Notes under the pieces: model-generated | Database searches by the model: none | The model's input: only the letters and a program-made list of their open reading frames with translations | What the model was told of the DNA's origin: nothing | Position numbers and translations under genes: made by a program | Assembly (NCBI RefSeq): GCF_000240165.1 | Contig: NC_017586.1 | Coordinates: forward strand, 248,001-312,000 | Length of the DNA stretch: 64,000 nucleotides | Reading direction: 5' to 3' | Source of the DNA: Streptantibioticus cattleyicolor NRRL 8057 = DSM 46488 | GTDB lineage: Bacteria > Actinomycetota > Actinomycetes > Streptomycetales > Streptomycetaceae | Shown here: piece by piece, positions 34,315 through 43,916 of the stretch | Numbering within the stretch: position 1 is the first letter of the stretch | Layout of the letters: each line of letters opens with the position of its first letter

Positions 34315-36036
34315 ATGGCACGGCCCAACGAGGAGATCGCCGGGCTGATCCAGGAGTACGCCGACCTGCTCTCCGTCACCGGGGGCGATGCCTTCAAGGC
34401 ACGCGCCTACGAGAAGGCGGCCCGCGCCCTCGGCGGCCACCACGCCGACGTCTCCCGGCTCGACGTGAGGCAACTGCGGGAGATCCCCGGGGTCGGGGCG
34501 TCGATCGCCGAGAAGGTCGCCGAGTACTTCCGCACCGGTCACATCCCCGCCCTCGACGAACGGCGCACCCGGATCCCGTCCGGCGTACGGGAGTTGATCC
34601 GCATCCCCACGCTCGGCCCCAAGAAGGCCATGGCGCTCCACGAGGACCTGGGCATCGCCTCGGTCGACCAGCTCTCCGCCGCCCTCGACGCCGGAAGGCT
34701 CCACGGGCTCAAGGGGTTCGGCCCGAAGACCGAGGAGAACCTGCGGCACGGCATCACGCTGCTGCGGCAGGCCGGCGGCCGGATCCCGCTCGACCAGGCG
34801 CTGCAGACCGCCGAGGACGTGGTGGCCGCGCTGAGCGCCGTCCCCGGGTGCGTGCGCTGCGCGTACGCCGGTTCGCTGCGCAGGATGCGGGAGACCATCG
34901 GGGACGTGGACGTGCTGGTGGCCGCGGAGGACTCGGCGCCGTTCATGACGGCCTTCACCGAACTGCCGTGCGCGGCCGAGGTGATCGCGCACGGCGGCAC
35001 CAAGAGTTCGCTGCGCACCGCCGAGGGCGTCCAGGTCGATCTGCGGGTGCTGCCACCCGCGGCGTGGGGTGCGGGGTTGCAGTACTTCACCGGGTCCAAG
35101 GCGCACAACATCGGGCTGCGGACCATCGCCGTCCGGCACGGTCTGAAGCTCTCCGAGTACGGGCTCTTCGACGCCGACAGCGGTGAACTGGTCGTCTCCG
35201 AGACCGAGGAGGAGGTCTACGCCCGGCTCGGGCTGCCGTGGATCCCGCCGCCGATGCGGGAGGACCGCGGGGAGATCGCCGCCGCACTCGCCGGTGAGCT
35301 GCCCGATCCGGTGACCGAGGCCGACCTGCGCGGCGATCTGCACACCCACACCGACCTCACCGACGGCCTGGCTCCGCTGGAGGACATGGTGACCGCCGCC
35401 GCGGCCCGCGGCTACGCCTACTACGCGGTCACCGACCACGCCCCGGATCTGTACATGCAGCAGATGACGGCGGAGAAGGCACTGGCCCAGCGGGAACGGG
35501 TGCGCGCCCTGGACCGGCGCCACCGCGGCATGCGGGTGCTGCACGGCACCGAACTCAACATCGGCCCGGACGGCGAGGTGGACTGGCCGGACGACTTCCT
35601 GGCCGGGTTCGACCTGTGCGTGGCCTCGATCCACTCCCACTTCCAGCTCGACCGGGCGGCGCAGACCCGGCGGCTGATCCGGGCCGCGGAGAACCCGCAC
35701 GTCGACATCATCGGCCACCCCACCACCCGGCACCTGGGCCGGCGGCCCGGCATCGACGCCGACCTGGAGGCGGTCTACGCCGCCTGCGCCCGCACCGGCA
35801 CCGCCCTGGAGGTCAACGGGCAGCCGGAACGCCTCGACCTGTGCGACGAGGACATCCGGGCGGCCCGCGGGCACGGCGTGCGGTTCGCCGTCGACAGCGA
35901 CGCCCACACCCCCGTCCACCTGCCCTACGTGCGCTACGCCGTGGGCACCGCGCAACGCGGCTGGCTCACCGCCGACGAGGTGGTCAACACCTGGCCGCTG
36001 CGCAAGCTGAAGAGTTTCCTGCGCACGGCGGGGTGA
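34315..36036 (+). CDS. PolX-type DNA polymerase/PHP-domain protein
   Basis: The 573-residue protein has the family X order: an N-terminal helix-hairpin-helix region (IPGVGASIAEKVAEYF, IPTLGPKKAMALHEDLG, LKGFGPKTEENL), a nucleotidyltransferase palm with AYAGSLRRMRETIGDVDVLV (catalytic Asp pair) and VQVDLRVLPP, then a C-terminal PHP domain (about 335-573) with HTHTDLTDG, TDHAPDL, SIHSHFQL, GHPTTR and DSDAHTP metal ligands. Family members fill gaps in DNA repair and have 3'-5' exonuclease activity. Length is normal. ATG 34315. Confidence 0.93.
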   Translation: MARPNEEIAGLIQEYADLLSVTGGDAFKARAYEKAARALGGHHADVSRLDVRQLREIPGVGASIAEKVAEYFRTGHIPALDERRTRIPSGVRELIRIPTLGPKKAMALHEDLGIASVDQLSAALDAGRLHGLKGFGPKTEENLRHGITLLRQAGGRIPLDQALQTAEDVVAALSAVPGCVRCAYAGSLRRMRETIGDVDVLVAAEDSAPFMTAFTELPCAAEVIAHGGTKSSLRTAEGVQVDLRVLPPAAWGAGLQYFTGSKAHNIGLRTIAVRHGLKLSEYGLFDADSGELVVSETEEEVYARLGLPWIPPPMREDRGEIAAALAGELPDPVTEADLRGDLHTHTDLTDGLAPLEDMVTAAAARGYAYYAVTDHAPDLYMQQMTAEKALAQRERVRALDRRHRGMRVLHGTELNIGPDGEVDWPDDFLAGFDLCVASIHSHFQLDRAAQTRRLIRAAENPHVDIIGHPTTRHLGRRPGIDADLEAVYAACARTGTALEVNGQPERLDLCDEDIRAARGHGVRFAVDSDAHTPVHLPYVRYAVGTAQRGWLTADEVVNTWPLRKLKSFLRTAG

Positions 36037-36045
36037 GGCGCGCAC

Positions 36046-36082
36046 CGCCCGGCCGCCGCACCCCGGGGACGGCGGCCGGGCG
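36046..36082. terminator. Bidirectional hairpin terminator
   Basis: CGCCCGGCCGCCG (36046-36058) pairs with CGGCGGCCGGGCG (36070-36082), a 13-bp stem with an 11-nt loop, between the convergent PolX-type and Rv2629-like genes. Confidence 0.75.
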
Positions 36083-36094
36083 GACGGCGTGGTG

Positions 36095-37255
36095 TCACGC
36101 GGCCACCGGGGTCAGGCTCCAGCGCAGCGCGGCGCCGATGCCGCCGGAGGGCCCGGGCAGCTCGGCGGGGACCAGTAGCGCCTCAGCGTCGGTGGCCGCG
36201 GCGCATCGCATCAGCGCGTCGTCGGCGCCCACCGTGATCGGCTCCCGTACCCCCATCGACCGCAGTTCGGAGCGTTGCACCCCGATCTGCTCGGGTTCCG
36301 GTCCGATCCACACCTGGCGGCGCAGATCGGGTCCGTCCGCCCGCAGCAGCAAGGTGCCCACCTGGTGGCGGCGGACCGCGTCGACCACCGCGGGGACCCC
36401 GTCGGCGGCCATCCCGGGGCTGCTGCCGGGGCCGAAGACACCGTGCTCGCCGGGGCGGCCCCGGCCGGCGTGGAACACGTCGAGGACCGCGCTCAGCCGG
36501 CGCCGGGCGAACTCGGCGCGGGCGCGCTCGATCTCCTCGTCGAGCTGCGGGTTGGACGCCCCGGGGGCGCGGGTGCCGTTCTCCACCTCGACGGTGACGT
36601 TGCGCAGCGGTTCGGGGAGGCGTTCGCGTACCGCGGCGCGTTCCCCGGGTTCGCCGACGAGCACGAGCATCCGCGCGTCGCACCGCGGGAACCGTTCGGC
36701 GAGTTCACCGGCGATGATCTCGGCGGTTCTGGACCACTGGTTCTGCACCTTGTTGCGGTAGTGCCACTCGTACCGGTCGGCGGGGATGCTGCGGTGGCCG
36801 CGGCCCTGCCAGGCGGCCCCCTCGGCGTGGCCGGTGGGTTCCCTGCGGTGGCCGTCGCGCCGTTCGAGGTCGGCGCCGGAGTGGTCGATGTAGGCGACCA
36901 GGCATGGCGGTTCGTCGCCGCGCCAGGACAGCAGCGGGGTGGTGCGGGGCAGCGGCGCCCAGCAGACCTCGGCGAGCGGCGGGGCGACCACCAGCGGTAC
37001 GTCGAGGACGACCTGGCCGGCGGTGGCGAACAGCGCGCGGCCCGGCGGCGCCCCGGAGACGGGTTCGGCGGCGAGCCGGTCGAGGACGGCGCCCCGGGTA
37101 CGGGCGTCGCAGCCCTGCTCGGCGAGGGTCGCCCCCACCGAACGCACCCGCAGCTCGTACTGCTTGGCGGCGTCCTCGGTGTTGCGTGAGGTGTCCAGAT
37201 GCACCGACGCCCACGGTCCGGGGCGGTCGAGCGGTTTGAGGAAAGCGAGTTCCAT
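36095..37255 (-). CDS. Rv2629-like (baeRF family) protein
   Basis: The 386-residue protein resembles the bacterial eRF1-like/Vms1-type family represented by mycobacterial Rv2629. Visible segments: FLKPLDRPGPWASVHLDTSRNTEDA at the start, HYRNKVQNQWSRTAEIIAGELAERF, ARMLVLVGEPGERAAVRERLP, and a C-terminal L7Ae-like part (VPAVVDAVRRHQVGTLLLR, DALMRCAAATDAEALLVP). Rv2629 is in the DosR regulon; a role on stalled ribosomes or peptidyl-tRNA is proposed for the superfamily but not shown here. Divergent from the DUF1876 gene. Confidence 0.8.
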   Translation of the reverse strand: MELAFLKPLDRPGPWASVHLDTSRNTEDAAKQYELRVRSVGATLAEQGCDARTRGAVLDRLAAEPVSGAPPGRALFATAGQVVLDVPLVVAPPLAEVCWAPLPRTTPLLSWRGDEPPCLVAYIDHSGADLERRDGHRREPTGHAEGAAWQGRGHRSIPADRYEWHYRNKVQNQWSRTAEIIAGELAERFPRCDARMLVLVGEPGERAAVRERLPEPLRNVTVEVENGTRAPGASNPQLDEEIERARAEFARRRLSAVLDVFHAGRGRPGEHGVFGPGSSPGMAADGVPAVVDAVRRHQVGTLLLRADGPDLRRQVWIGPEPEQIGVQRSELRSMGVREPITVGADDALMRCAAATDAEALLVPAELPGPSGGIGAALRWSLTPVAA

Positions 37256-37420
37256 TGGTCTCCCCCAGTGTCGGGGATCTGTGACCGCGATCGGTGATCA
37301 CGGCCGGGAAACGCGAGTACCCGGCGGATGCCGACCGTCTACCCGCATCGCCGAGGTGGACACCTGCGCTTTGCCCGGGTACGCCGGGCGACGCACCCTG
37401 GAAGGACACGGAGGAAGGTG

Positions 37421-37699
37421 ATGGCCATGAAGGCACTCCTCGAATGGCACATCGACCTGGGATTCCAGGAGATCGGCCACCGGGACACCCGCACCGCGGT
37501 GTCGCTGCGGCTGCCCGACAACACCGAACTGCACGCCGAGGGGCACGCCAGGAAGCATCCCGACGACCCGAGGCAGACACAGGTCGGCGAGGAGCTGGCG
37601 GCGGCCCGGGCGCTCAACGAGCTGGCCCGGCAGCTGCTGGCGAAGGCGGCCGACGACATCGAGCACGCCACCCACATCCCGGCGCATCCGACGATGTGA
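37421..37699 (+). CDS. DUF1876 (Rv1738-like) small protein
   Basis: The 92-residue protein reads MAMKALLEWHIDLGFQEIG, TRTAVSLRLPDNTELHAEGHARKHPDDP and VGEELAAARALNELARQLL, which is the DUF1876/dsRBD-like family. The mycobacterial member Rv1738 is strongly induced by DosR and structurally resembles ribosome hibernation factors. GGAGG stands 7 nt before ATG 37421; a second ATG two codons later is possible. It is divergent from the Rv2629-like gene, sharing a 165-nt promoter region. Confidence 0.88.
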   Translation: MAMKALLEWHIDLGFQEIGHRDTRTAVSLRLPDNTELHAEGHARKHPDDPRQTQVGEELAAARALNELARQLLAKAADDIEHATHIPAHPTM

Positions 37700-37714
37700 G
37701 CGCCGGGGCCGGTC

Positions 37715-37936
37715 TCAGCCGGTGGTCCCCGCCGGGTCGTCGCCGGGCGCCGGCCAGTGGTCGCCGCCCTCCCAGACGACCTGTGCCGGATCGTCCAGGT
37801 CGACCTCCCACTCGGCGGCCAGCCGCGCCAGTTCGGCGCGGCTGCGTACCCTGCGGTAACGCTCGTCGGGGAGCATCACGAGCCGGTAGGGGCTGTGTCC
37901 GTCCCACGCCTGGACGACGTAGGGGTGGCCGGTCAT
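37715..37936 (-). CDS. 73-residue conserved-looking small protein
   Basis: Starts MTGHPYVVQAWDGHSPYRLV and contains RYRRVRSRAELARLAAEWEVDLDD, a compact sequence with alternating strands and one helix, ending in a Pro/Gly-rich tail. I do not recognise a named family. The ATG at 37936 overlaps the stop of the PRTase fusion gene by 4 nt (ATGA), so it is translated with it. The overlapping longer frame to 38722 is a shadow. Confidence 0.6.
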   Translation of the reverse strand: MTGHPYVVQAWDGHSPYRLVMLPDERYRRVRSRAELARLAAEWEVDLDDPAQVVWEGGDHWPAPGDDPAGTTG

Positions 37937-39249
37937 GGTGCGCCGGTCCCGGCGGGGTGGGCGGTGAACCAGCCGCGGGCGAGCGCGGCGACCGTCTCCA
38001 GCGCGCCGGGCTCCTCGAACAGGTGGGTGGCGCCGGGCACGATCTCCAGTCGGCTGGGGCAGGTCAGTGACTGCTGGGCGCGCCGGTTGAGTTCGAGCAC
38101 CACGGTGTCGGCGCCGCCGACGACGAGCAGGGTGGGTGCCTGGACGCGGGCGAGCAGGTCGTCGCCGGTCAGGTCGGGGCGTCCGCCGCGGCAGACGACG
38201 GCGGCGGTGCGCGGGTCGCCGGCCGCGGCGGTGAGCGCGGCGGCGGCGCCGGTGCTGGCCCCGAAGTAGCCCACCGCGAGGTGCTCTCCGCCGGGCAGGC
38301 CGCGCAGCCAGTCGGTGGCGCCGGTGAGCCTGCGGGCCAGCAGGGGGATGTCGAAGACGTTGTCGCGGTCGGCCGCCTCGCGCGGGGTGAGCAGGTCGAA
38401 CAGCAGGGTGCCGAGCCCCGCGTCGGCCAGCGCGTCGGCGACCGCGCGGTTGCGCGGGCTGCGTCTGCTGCTGCCGGCGCCGTGCGCGAACATCACCACC
38501 AGGCGGGCGCCCTCGGGCACCCGCAGGTCGCCGGTGAGGCGGACGTCGTCGACCGGAACCGCCACCTCGCCCAGCGGCAGTACGGGTGTGCCGGGGGCAT
38601 CGGGCCGCCGGGGGTGTTCGGCGGCCCGTCGCAACAAGGCGGTGACCTCCTCGTCGGTGGTCTGCGCGAAGTCGCGGTACCACTCCCCCACCGCGAAGAA
38701 CACCGCCGGGGTGAAGACACACACCAGGTCGTCCACCTGGGAGCGCAGTTCGTCCACGGCGCCGGTCGCCGCCACCGGCACCGCAAGCACCACCCGGGAG
38801 GCGCCCTGGGCCCTGGCGACCTGGCAGGCGGCGGCAGCGGTGGCGCCGGTGGCCACGCCGTCGTCGACCACGACAGCGGTGCGCCCGGTCAGCGGGACGC
38901 GTTCGCGGCCGGCCCGGTAGCGTTCGGCGCGGCGGGCGAGTTCGGCCTGTTCCGACTCCTCGACGGCGGCGATGTCACGGGGGGCGAGACCGCCGCGGCG
39001 CACGATGTCCTCGTGGACCACCCGGGCGCCGCCTTCGCCGATGGCGCCGAAGGCGAGTTCGGGCTGGTAGGGGACGCCGAGTTTGCGCACCACGATGACG
39101 TCGAGGGGGGCCTGGAGTTCCCGGGCCACCTGGTAGGCGACGGGTATGCCGCCCCGGGGCAGGCCGAGCACCACGGGGTTCTCCGCGCGCAGTGGGCGCA
39201 GCCGTTCGGCGAGGCGCCTTCCGGCGCCGGCGCGGTCGTTGAAGAGCAC
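37933..39249 (-). CDS. Phosphoribosyltransferase-dienelactone hydrolase-like fusion (Rv0571c-like)
   Basis: The 438-residue protein joins a phosphoribosyltransferase domain (about 1-205; LFNDRAGAGRRLAERL, VVLGLPRGGIPVAYQVA, PRPP motif VVVDDGVATGATAAA) to an alpha/beta hydrolase (about 225-438; LVVMFAHGAGSSRRSPRN, GYFGASTGAAAALTAA with the nucleophile Ser, TLLVVGGADTVV, GATHLFEEPGALE with the His). The same fusion is Rv0571c in Mycobacterium, a DosR-regulon gene. The start is GTG 39249 with GGAGGTGA 6-8 nt upstream; the frame to 39432 is rejected. Confidence 0.88.
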   Translation of the reverse strand: MLFNDRAGAGRRLAERLRPLRAENPVVLGLPRGGIPVAYQVARELQAPLDVIVVRKLGVPYQPELAFGAIGEGGARVVHEDIVRRGGLAPRDIAAVEESEQAELARRAERYRAGRERVPLTGRTAVVVDDGVATGATAAAACQVARAQGASRVVLAVPVAATGAVDELRSQVDDLVCVFTPAVFFAVGEWYRDFAQTTDEEVTALLRRAAEHPRRPDAPGTPVLPLGEVAVPVDDVRLTGDLRVPEGARLVVMFAHGAGSSRRSPRNRAVADALADAGLGTLLFDLLTPREAADRDNVFDIPLLARRLTGATDWLRGLPGGEHLAVGYFGASTGAAAALTAAAGDPRTAAVVCRGGRPDLTGDDLLARVQAPTLLVVGGADTVVLELNRRAQQSLTCPSRLEIVPGATHLFEEPGALETVAALARGWFTAHPAGTGAP

Positions 39250-39444
39250 GGTGCGTTCACCTCCGGCTCCATGGGGTGAGGGAGCCCGCCTTCCGGCTCC
39301 CTTCCGCCTTAACTCCGCGGGTGGCCATGCGCAAGTCGGGGTGGCCGGTACGGGGCGGGCGGCGCCGCGTAAGGTGTCCCCGGCCGGCCGTGGCGGCACC
39401 GGCCGGGTCCAGCGAAGCCGCCGGTGAGCCAAGGGAAGACAGCG

Positions 39445-40329
39445 ATGCGGGGACGGATGGCGCCGGGGCGCCGGACGGCGCTGGCCGTGATGGCCGGCGG
39501 GCTACTGGCGGGTTGCGCGGGCACCGGCCGGACGGCGACGGCATCGCCCGCCGCCGTTCCCGCCACCCGGACGCCACCGCCGACGCCGTCGCCCTCCGCG
39601 TCCGCCTCCGCGCCGGCGTTGCCCACCCGGGCCGGCATCGTCGCCCGCTACGGGCGGATGCACCCGGTCACCTGGGGGTTCGACGCCCCGGGGGTGGTGT
39701 CCCGGCTGCCGTCGGCGGCCTCCGGCGCGCTGGCGCTGACCTTCGACGCGTGCGGCGGACCGGGCGGGGCCGGGTACGACGCCCGGCTGATCGGGATCCT
39801 GCGGCACCACCAGGTCCCGGCGACGCTCTTCATCAACTCCCGCTGGATCGACGCCAATCCGGAGGTCTTCCGGTCGCTCGCCGCCGATCCGCTCTTCGAG
39901 ATCGGCAACCACGGCACCCGCCACCGCCCGCTGTCGGTGACCGGCCGCTCGGCGTACCACATCCCCGGCACCCGCAACGCGGGCGAGGTCTACGACGAGG
40001 TGGCCGGCAACCACGTCAAGCTCACCAAGCTGCTGGGGCGTCCGCCGCGGTTCTTCCGTTCCGGCACCGCCTACTGCGACGACGTGGCGGCCCGGATCGT
40101 GGTGGCGCTGGGCGAGCGGTTCGTGAACTTCTCGGTCAACGGGGACGGCGGGGCCACGTTCACCCCGGCGCAGGTGGACCGTACGGTGGCGGCGGCGCCG
40201 GCCGGGTCGATCGTGATCAGCCACATGAACCATCCGCACGGCGGTACGGCCGAGGGGTACGCCCGGGCGCTGCCGAGACTGCTGGGCGCCGGCCACCGCT
40301 TCGTGCGTCTGTCGGACGTGCTGCGGTAG
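39445..40329 (+). CDS. Polysaccharide deacetylase lipoprotein
   Basis: The 294-residue protein has a lipoprotein signal with lipobox LLAGC, a Pro/Ser/Thr linker and a NodB domain. Motif 1 is LTFDACGGPGG (one catalytic Asp kept), motif 2 is GNHGTRHRP and motif 3 FFRSGTAYCD, with IVISHMNHP near the end. This variant occurs in a known actinobacterial subgroup. Start ATG 39445 with AAGGGAAG upstream; GTG 39424 is also in frame. A cell-wall polymer is the likely substrate. Confidence 0.85.
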   Translation: MRGRMAPGRRTALAVMAGGLLAGCAGTGRTATASPAAVPATRTPPPTPSPSASASAPALPTRAGIVARYGRMHPVTWGFDAPGVVSRLPSAASGALALTFDACGGPGGAGYDARLIGILRHHQVPATLFINSRWIDANPEVFRSLAADPLFEIGNHGTRHRPLSVTGRSAYHIPGTRNAGEVYDEVAGNHVKLTKLLGRPPRFFRSGTAYCDDVAARIVVALGERFVNFSVNGDGGATFTPAQVDRTVAAAPAGSIVISHMNHPHGGTAEGYARALPRLLGAGHRFVRLSDVLR

Positions 40330-40408
40330 CGGACGGGTCGGGGACCGCACCGCGCGGTGCGTGGGAGGGGAGCGGGGGCACTGCGCGGTGCGGCGCCGGG
40401 GGCGGTGG

Positions 40409-40873
40409 TCAGGAGCAGTGGGTGATTCCGTCGCCCGTCCGGTTCCACGAGCAGGTGTCGATCCGCGTGTGGTGGGCGTTGCGCAGTGTCGCGGTGTCAC
40501 CGTTCCACCGCCACACGTAACCGCGCGAGCCGAGGTAGATGTTGGCCCCGGAGTCGTGTCCGCGGCCGGAGTAGATCCACACCGAGGCGCCGGGGCGCAG
40601 CCGGTGTTCCGGCAGGACGAAGTGGCGGCGGTCGTGGCGTTCGTCCAGCGTCCAGCCGCGCAGATCCACGGTGTAGTGGCGGTCGTTGGTGAGCTTGACC
40701 CATTGGCCGTTGACGCCGCGGTCGTCCAGGGGGCGGTAACGGATCTGGTCGAAGTGGACGTTGCCGTGCTGCCGGGCAGGCGGGGCGGCGTCGGCGGCCA
40801 CCGGGACGGCGGCGGAGGTGACGGCGACGGCCACGGTGGCGACGGCGGTGCCCAGGGCGCGGAGAAGACGCAT
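40409..40873 (-). CDS. Secreted lamin-tail (LTD) domain protein
   Basis: The 154-residue protein has a signal peptide (RLLRALGTAVATVAVAVTSA, cleaved near ADAAPP) and one lamin-tail domain: VHFDQIRYRPLDDRGVNGQWVKLTND, VDLRGWTLDERHDR, HFVLPEHRLRPGASVWIYSG, WRWNGDTATLRNAHHTRIDTC. It ends with two Cys that may pair. LTD domains in secreted bacterial proteins are thought to bind partners or membranes; nuclease domains often accompany them but not here. Confidence 0.82.
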   Translation of the reverse strand: MRLLRALGTAVATVAVAVTSAAVPVAADAAPPARQHGNVHFDQIRYRPLDDRGVNGQWVKLTNDRHYTVDLRGWTLDERHDRRHFVLPEHRLRPGASVWIYSGRGHDSGANIYLGSRGYVWRWNGDTATLRNAHHTRIDTCSWNRTGDGITHCS

Positions 40874-41050
40874 GGCTGGCTCCTTTGCTGTGATGAGCCG
40901 GGCGTGCGGAACCGCACGTCACTTCAGCAAAGCACCGGCCGGACGGCACCGCATGTACCCGTTCGGGGGAAAGCGGCGCGCGGGCCGGGGCGTCCGCGCT
41001 GCCGTGTGCCCCCGTGCGCCGCGCCGAACGTCCCGGCGCCACCGGCGCGT

Positions 41051-41440
41051 TCAGTCGTCGCGTCCGGCGTACTGGAGGACGAGGCCGGCCACCCCGCCGC
41101 CGAGGAGTCCGAGGCCGATGAGGAAGAGCCACAGCCCGAAGACGAGGCCGACGGCGAGCACGGCCGCGCCGAGTGCGGCCAGTACGGGGAAGGCGCTGCG
41201 GGGTGCGAAGAAGCCCAGCGGCCCGGCGCGTTCGGCGATGCGGGCGTCCCGGCGGTCCTCCGGCCGAGCGCCGGTTCTGCGGTGGGCGACGGTGAGGAAG
41301 AAGGTGATCAGCGTGGCCATCAGGAAGGAGACGGTGAGCGCGGCGATGCCGGCCGGCTCGTGCGAGAAGACGGCGTAGACGACGTCGGCCACCAGGAAGA
41401 AGGCGGCGACGCCGGCGAAGAGGCAGGTCTCGGTCTTCAT
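41051..41440 (-). CDS. ctaF: Cytochrome c oxidase subunit IV (CtaF)
   Basis: The 129-residue protein has four transmembrane helices: [50 protein letters not shown], and a pair near the end ([30 protein letters not shown]). It matches actinobacterial CtaF. The ATG at 41440 overlaps the ctaD stop by 4 nt, so the two are co-translated. ctaF usually follows ctaC-ctaD; here ctaC is missing. Confidence 0.85.
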   Translation of the reverse strand: MKTETCLFAGVAAFFLVADVVYAVFSHEPAGIAALTVSFLMATLITFFLTVAHRRTGARPEDRRDARIAERAGPLGFFAPRSAFPVLAALGAAVLAVGLVFGLWLFLIGLGLLGGGVAGLVLQYAGRDD

Positions 41441-43158
41441 CGGCCCGCTCCGCCGAGGGTGTCGGGGGTCGGTTCGGCGGTGCCCCGTGCGTCTGGCGGC
41501 AGTTGGAGGGTGTCCGGGTGGTGCAGGTCGAAGGCGGGCGAGTCGGAACGGATGCGCGGCAGCGTGTGGAAGTTGTGGCGCGGCGGCGGGCACGAGGTGG
41601 CCCACTCCAGGGAACGTCCGAAGCCCCACGGGTCGTCCACCTCGACCTTGGGCGCGTGGCGGGCGGTCTTCCACACGTTGTACAGGAACGGCAGCGTGGA
41701 GGCGCCCAGCAGGAAGGCACCGATCGAGGAGATGGTGTTGAGCAGCGTGAAGCCGTCGGCCGCCAGGTAGTCGGCGTACCGGCGCGGCATGCCTTCCTCG
41801 CCGAGCCAGTGCATCACCAGGAACGTCGTCTGGAAGCCGGTGAAGAGCGTCCAGAAGTGGATCTTCCCCAGGCGTTCGTCGAGCATCTTCCCGGTCCACT
41901 TGGGCCACCAGAAGTAGAAGCCGCCGAACATCGCGAAGACCACGGTGCCGAAGAGCACGTAGTGCAGGTGGGCCACGATGAAGTAGGTGTCGGTGACGTG
42001 GAGGTCGAGCGGTGGTGAGGCGATGAGGACGCCGCTGAGTCCGCCGAGCAGGAAGGTGACCATGAAGCCGGTGGCCCACAGCATCGGGGTCTCGAAGGAG
42101 AGGCTGCCGTGCCACATGGTGCCGATCCAGTTGAAGAACTTCACGCCCGTGGGCACCGCGATGAGAAAGGACATCAGTGAGAAGAACGGCAGCAGCACCA
42201 TGCCGGTGGCGAACATGTGGTGGGCCCACACGGTGGCCGACAGCATGGTGATGGCGATGGTGGCGCCGACCATCCCGACGTAGCCGAAGACGGGCTTGCG
42301 GCTGAAGACCGGCACGATCTCGGTGACCACCCCGAAGAACGGCAGCGCGACGATGTACACCTCGGGGTGGCCGAAGAACCAGAACAGGTGCTGCCACAGG
42401 ATGGCCCCGCCGTTGGCCGCGTCGAAGACATGGGCACCGAACTTCCGGTCCGCCTCCAGGGCGAGCAGCGCGGCGGTGAGCACCGGGAACGCCAGCAGCG
42501 CCAGGATCGAGGTGAACAGCACGTTCCAGGTGAAGATCGGCATCCGGAACATCGTCATGCCCGGCGCCCGCAGGCACACGATGGTGGTGATGAAGTTGAC
42601 CGCGCCGAGGGTGGTGCTCAGACCGGCCACCACCAGCCCCATCACCCACAGGTCGCCCCCGGAGCCGGGCGAGCGCACCGCGTCGGTCAGCGGGGAGTAG
42701 GCGAACCAGCCGAAGGCGGCGGCGCCGCCGGGCACCAGGAAGCCGGAGACCGCGATGACCCCGCCGAACAGGAAGAGCCAGTAGGTCATCGCGTTGAGCC
42801 GGGGGAAGGCGACGTCCGGCGCGCCGATCTGCAACGGCATCACCGCGTTGGCGAACCCTGCGAACATCGGGGTGGCGAAGAGCAGCATCATCACGGTGCC
42901 GTGCATGGTGAACAGCTGGTTGTACTGCTCGGTGGTGACGATCTGGAGCCCGGGACGCGCCAGTTCGGCCCGCATCAGCATCGCCATGACGCCGGCCAGC
43001 AGGAAGAAGCCGAACGCGGTGGTGAGGTAGAGGTTGCCGATCGTCTTGTGATCGGTGGTGGTCAGCCAGGTCCGCAATCGGACGCCGAACCGGGCCCGGC
43101 GGTCGGTGGCCGGTTCCCGCACCGGCTCCCCCGGTGTGCTGCCCGCACGCTGTGGCAT
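41437..43158 (-). CDS. ctaD: Cytochrome c oxidase subunit I (second ctaD copy)
   Basis: The 573-residue protein has the same haem and copper ligands as the 28-kb copy: [24 protein letters not shown] and HLHYVLFG. It is clearly different in sequence, for example [14 protein letters not shown] instead of [14 protein letters not shown]. Start ATG 43158 with GGGGAGGGG upstream. It leads a two-gene operon with ctaF and is divergent from nsrR, with an NsrR-like site 173 nt upstream. That suggests an oxidase isoform made when nitric oxide is present (inference). Confidence 0.95.
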   Translation of the reverse strand: MPQRAGSTPGEPVREPATDRRARFGVRLRTWLTTTDHKTIGNLYLTTAFGFFLLAGVMAMLMRAELARPGLQIVTTEQYNQLFTMHGTVMMLLFATPMFAGFANAVMPLQIGAPDVAFPRLNAMTYWLFLFGGVIAVSGFLVPGGAAAFGWFAYSPLTDAVRSPGSGGDLWVMGLVVAGLSTTLGAVNFITTIVCLRAPGMTMFRMPIFTWNVLFTSILALLAFPVLTAALLALEADRKFGAHVFDAANGGAILWQHLFWFFGHPEVYIVALPFFGVVTEIVPVFSRKPVFGYVGMVGATIAITMLSATVWAHHMFATGMVLLPFFSLMSFLIAVPTGVKFFNWIGTMWHGSLSFETPMLWATGFMVTFLLGGLSGVLIASPPLDLHVTDTYFIVAHLHYVLFGTVVFAMFGGFYFWWPKWTGKMLDERLGKIHFWTLFTGFQTTFLVMHWLGEEGMPRRYADYLAADGFTLLNTISSIGAFLLGASTLPFLYNVWKTARHAPKVEVDDPWGFGRSLEWATSCPPPRHNFHTLPRIRSDSPAFDLHHPDTLQLPPDARGTAEPTPDTLGGAGR

Positions 43159-43330
43159 CGCCCCTCCCCGCACGCCTGCCGTCCCTCCTGGCCACCGCTG
43201 GGCACCGGTCCGTGGCGCCGCCGTTCGGCGCCGACGCCGGCATCCGTGTTGCCGCTACCGAGGGGGTCAAACAACCCCGCTGCGCGTACCGGTCGGCCGG
43301 TTGTGATCCCCCGCACTTACCCGCGGTTTT

Positions 43331-43353
43331 ATTTGGTATCCGAAATTCGCATT
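43331..43353. promoter_or_regulatory. Candidate NsrR operator (nsrR/ctaD-ctaF)
   Basis: On the minus strand the 23-nt site contains GCGAATTTC and GGATACCAAAT. It agrees with the hmp site (43917-43939) at 17 of 23 positions, sharing CGAAT, TC and GATACCA in the same register. It lies 15 nt before the nsrR start, ideal for autorepression, and faces the divergent ctaD-ctaF operon. Confidence 0.65.
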
Positions 43354-43368
43354 AGTTACCGTTCATAC

Positions 43369-43812
43369 GTGCGACTGACCAAAAGCACCGACCTGGCACT
43401 GCGGATCGCCATGCGACTCGCCGTGGCGGACGAGCGGACCGCGCCGACCACCCGCGAGGTGGCCGACGCCGTCGGCGCGCCCTACACGCACGCCGCCAAG
43501 GTCGTGACCCGGTTGCAGCACCTCGGCGTGGTCGAGGCGCGACGCGGCCGGGGCGGCGGGCTCACCCTGACCTCCACCGGGCGCACCGGTTCGGTCGGAC
43601 GGCTCGTCCGCGAGCTGGAGGGGGTGGGCGACGTGGTCGGCTGCGAGGACGATCCGCCCTGCCCGCTGCGGTCGGCGTGCCGGCTGCGCGGTGCGCTGCG
43701 CGACGCCCAGGAGGCGTTCTACGCCGCGCTCGACCCGGTGACGATCGAGGACCTGGTGGCGGCGCCGACCGGCCCGGTGCTCGTGGGGCTGCCGCTGCGC
43801 GCCCCGGACTGA
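43369..43812 (+). CDS. nsrR: Rrf2-family nitric oxide sensor
   Basis: The 147-residue protein has an Rrf2 winged helix (TREVADAVGAPYTHAAKVVTRLQHLGVVEARRGRGGG) and three cluster Cys at 92, 98 and 104 (GCEDDPPCPLRSAC), the exact spacing of Streptomyces NsrR. Asp8, the fourth ligand in the known structure, is also present (KSTDLALR). The [4Fe-4S] form binds DNA and loses it on NO exposure. The GTG at 43369 gives a length one residue short of the S. coelicolor protein. Upstream frame extensions into the ctaD gene are rejected. Confidence 0.93.
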   Translation: MRLTKSTDLALRIAMRLAVADERTAPTTREVADAVGAPYTHAAKVVTRLQHLGVVEARRGRGGGLTLTSTGRTGSVGRLVRELEGVGDVVGCEDDPPCPLRSACRLRGALRDAQEAFYAALDPVTIEDLVAAPTGPVLVGLPLRAPD

Positions 43813-43916
43813 ACCGCCCGGTCCCTCCACCCGGAAGAAACCACGTGGTGGCGCCACGGCGCCCCCGCATGCCCTGACGGCTGCCGTGCCCCCGCCCGGC
43901 CGGCCGCACACCGTTG

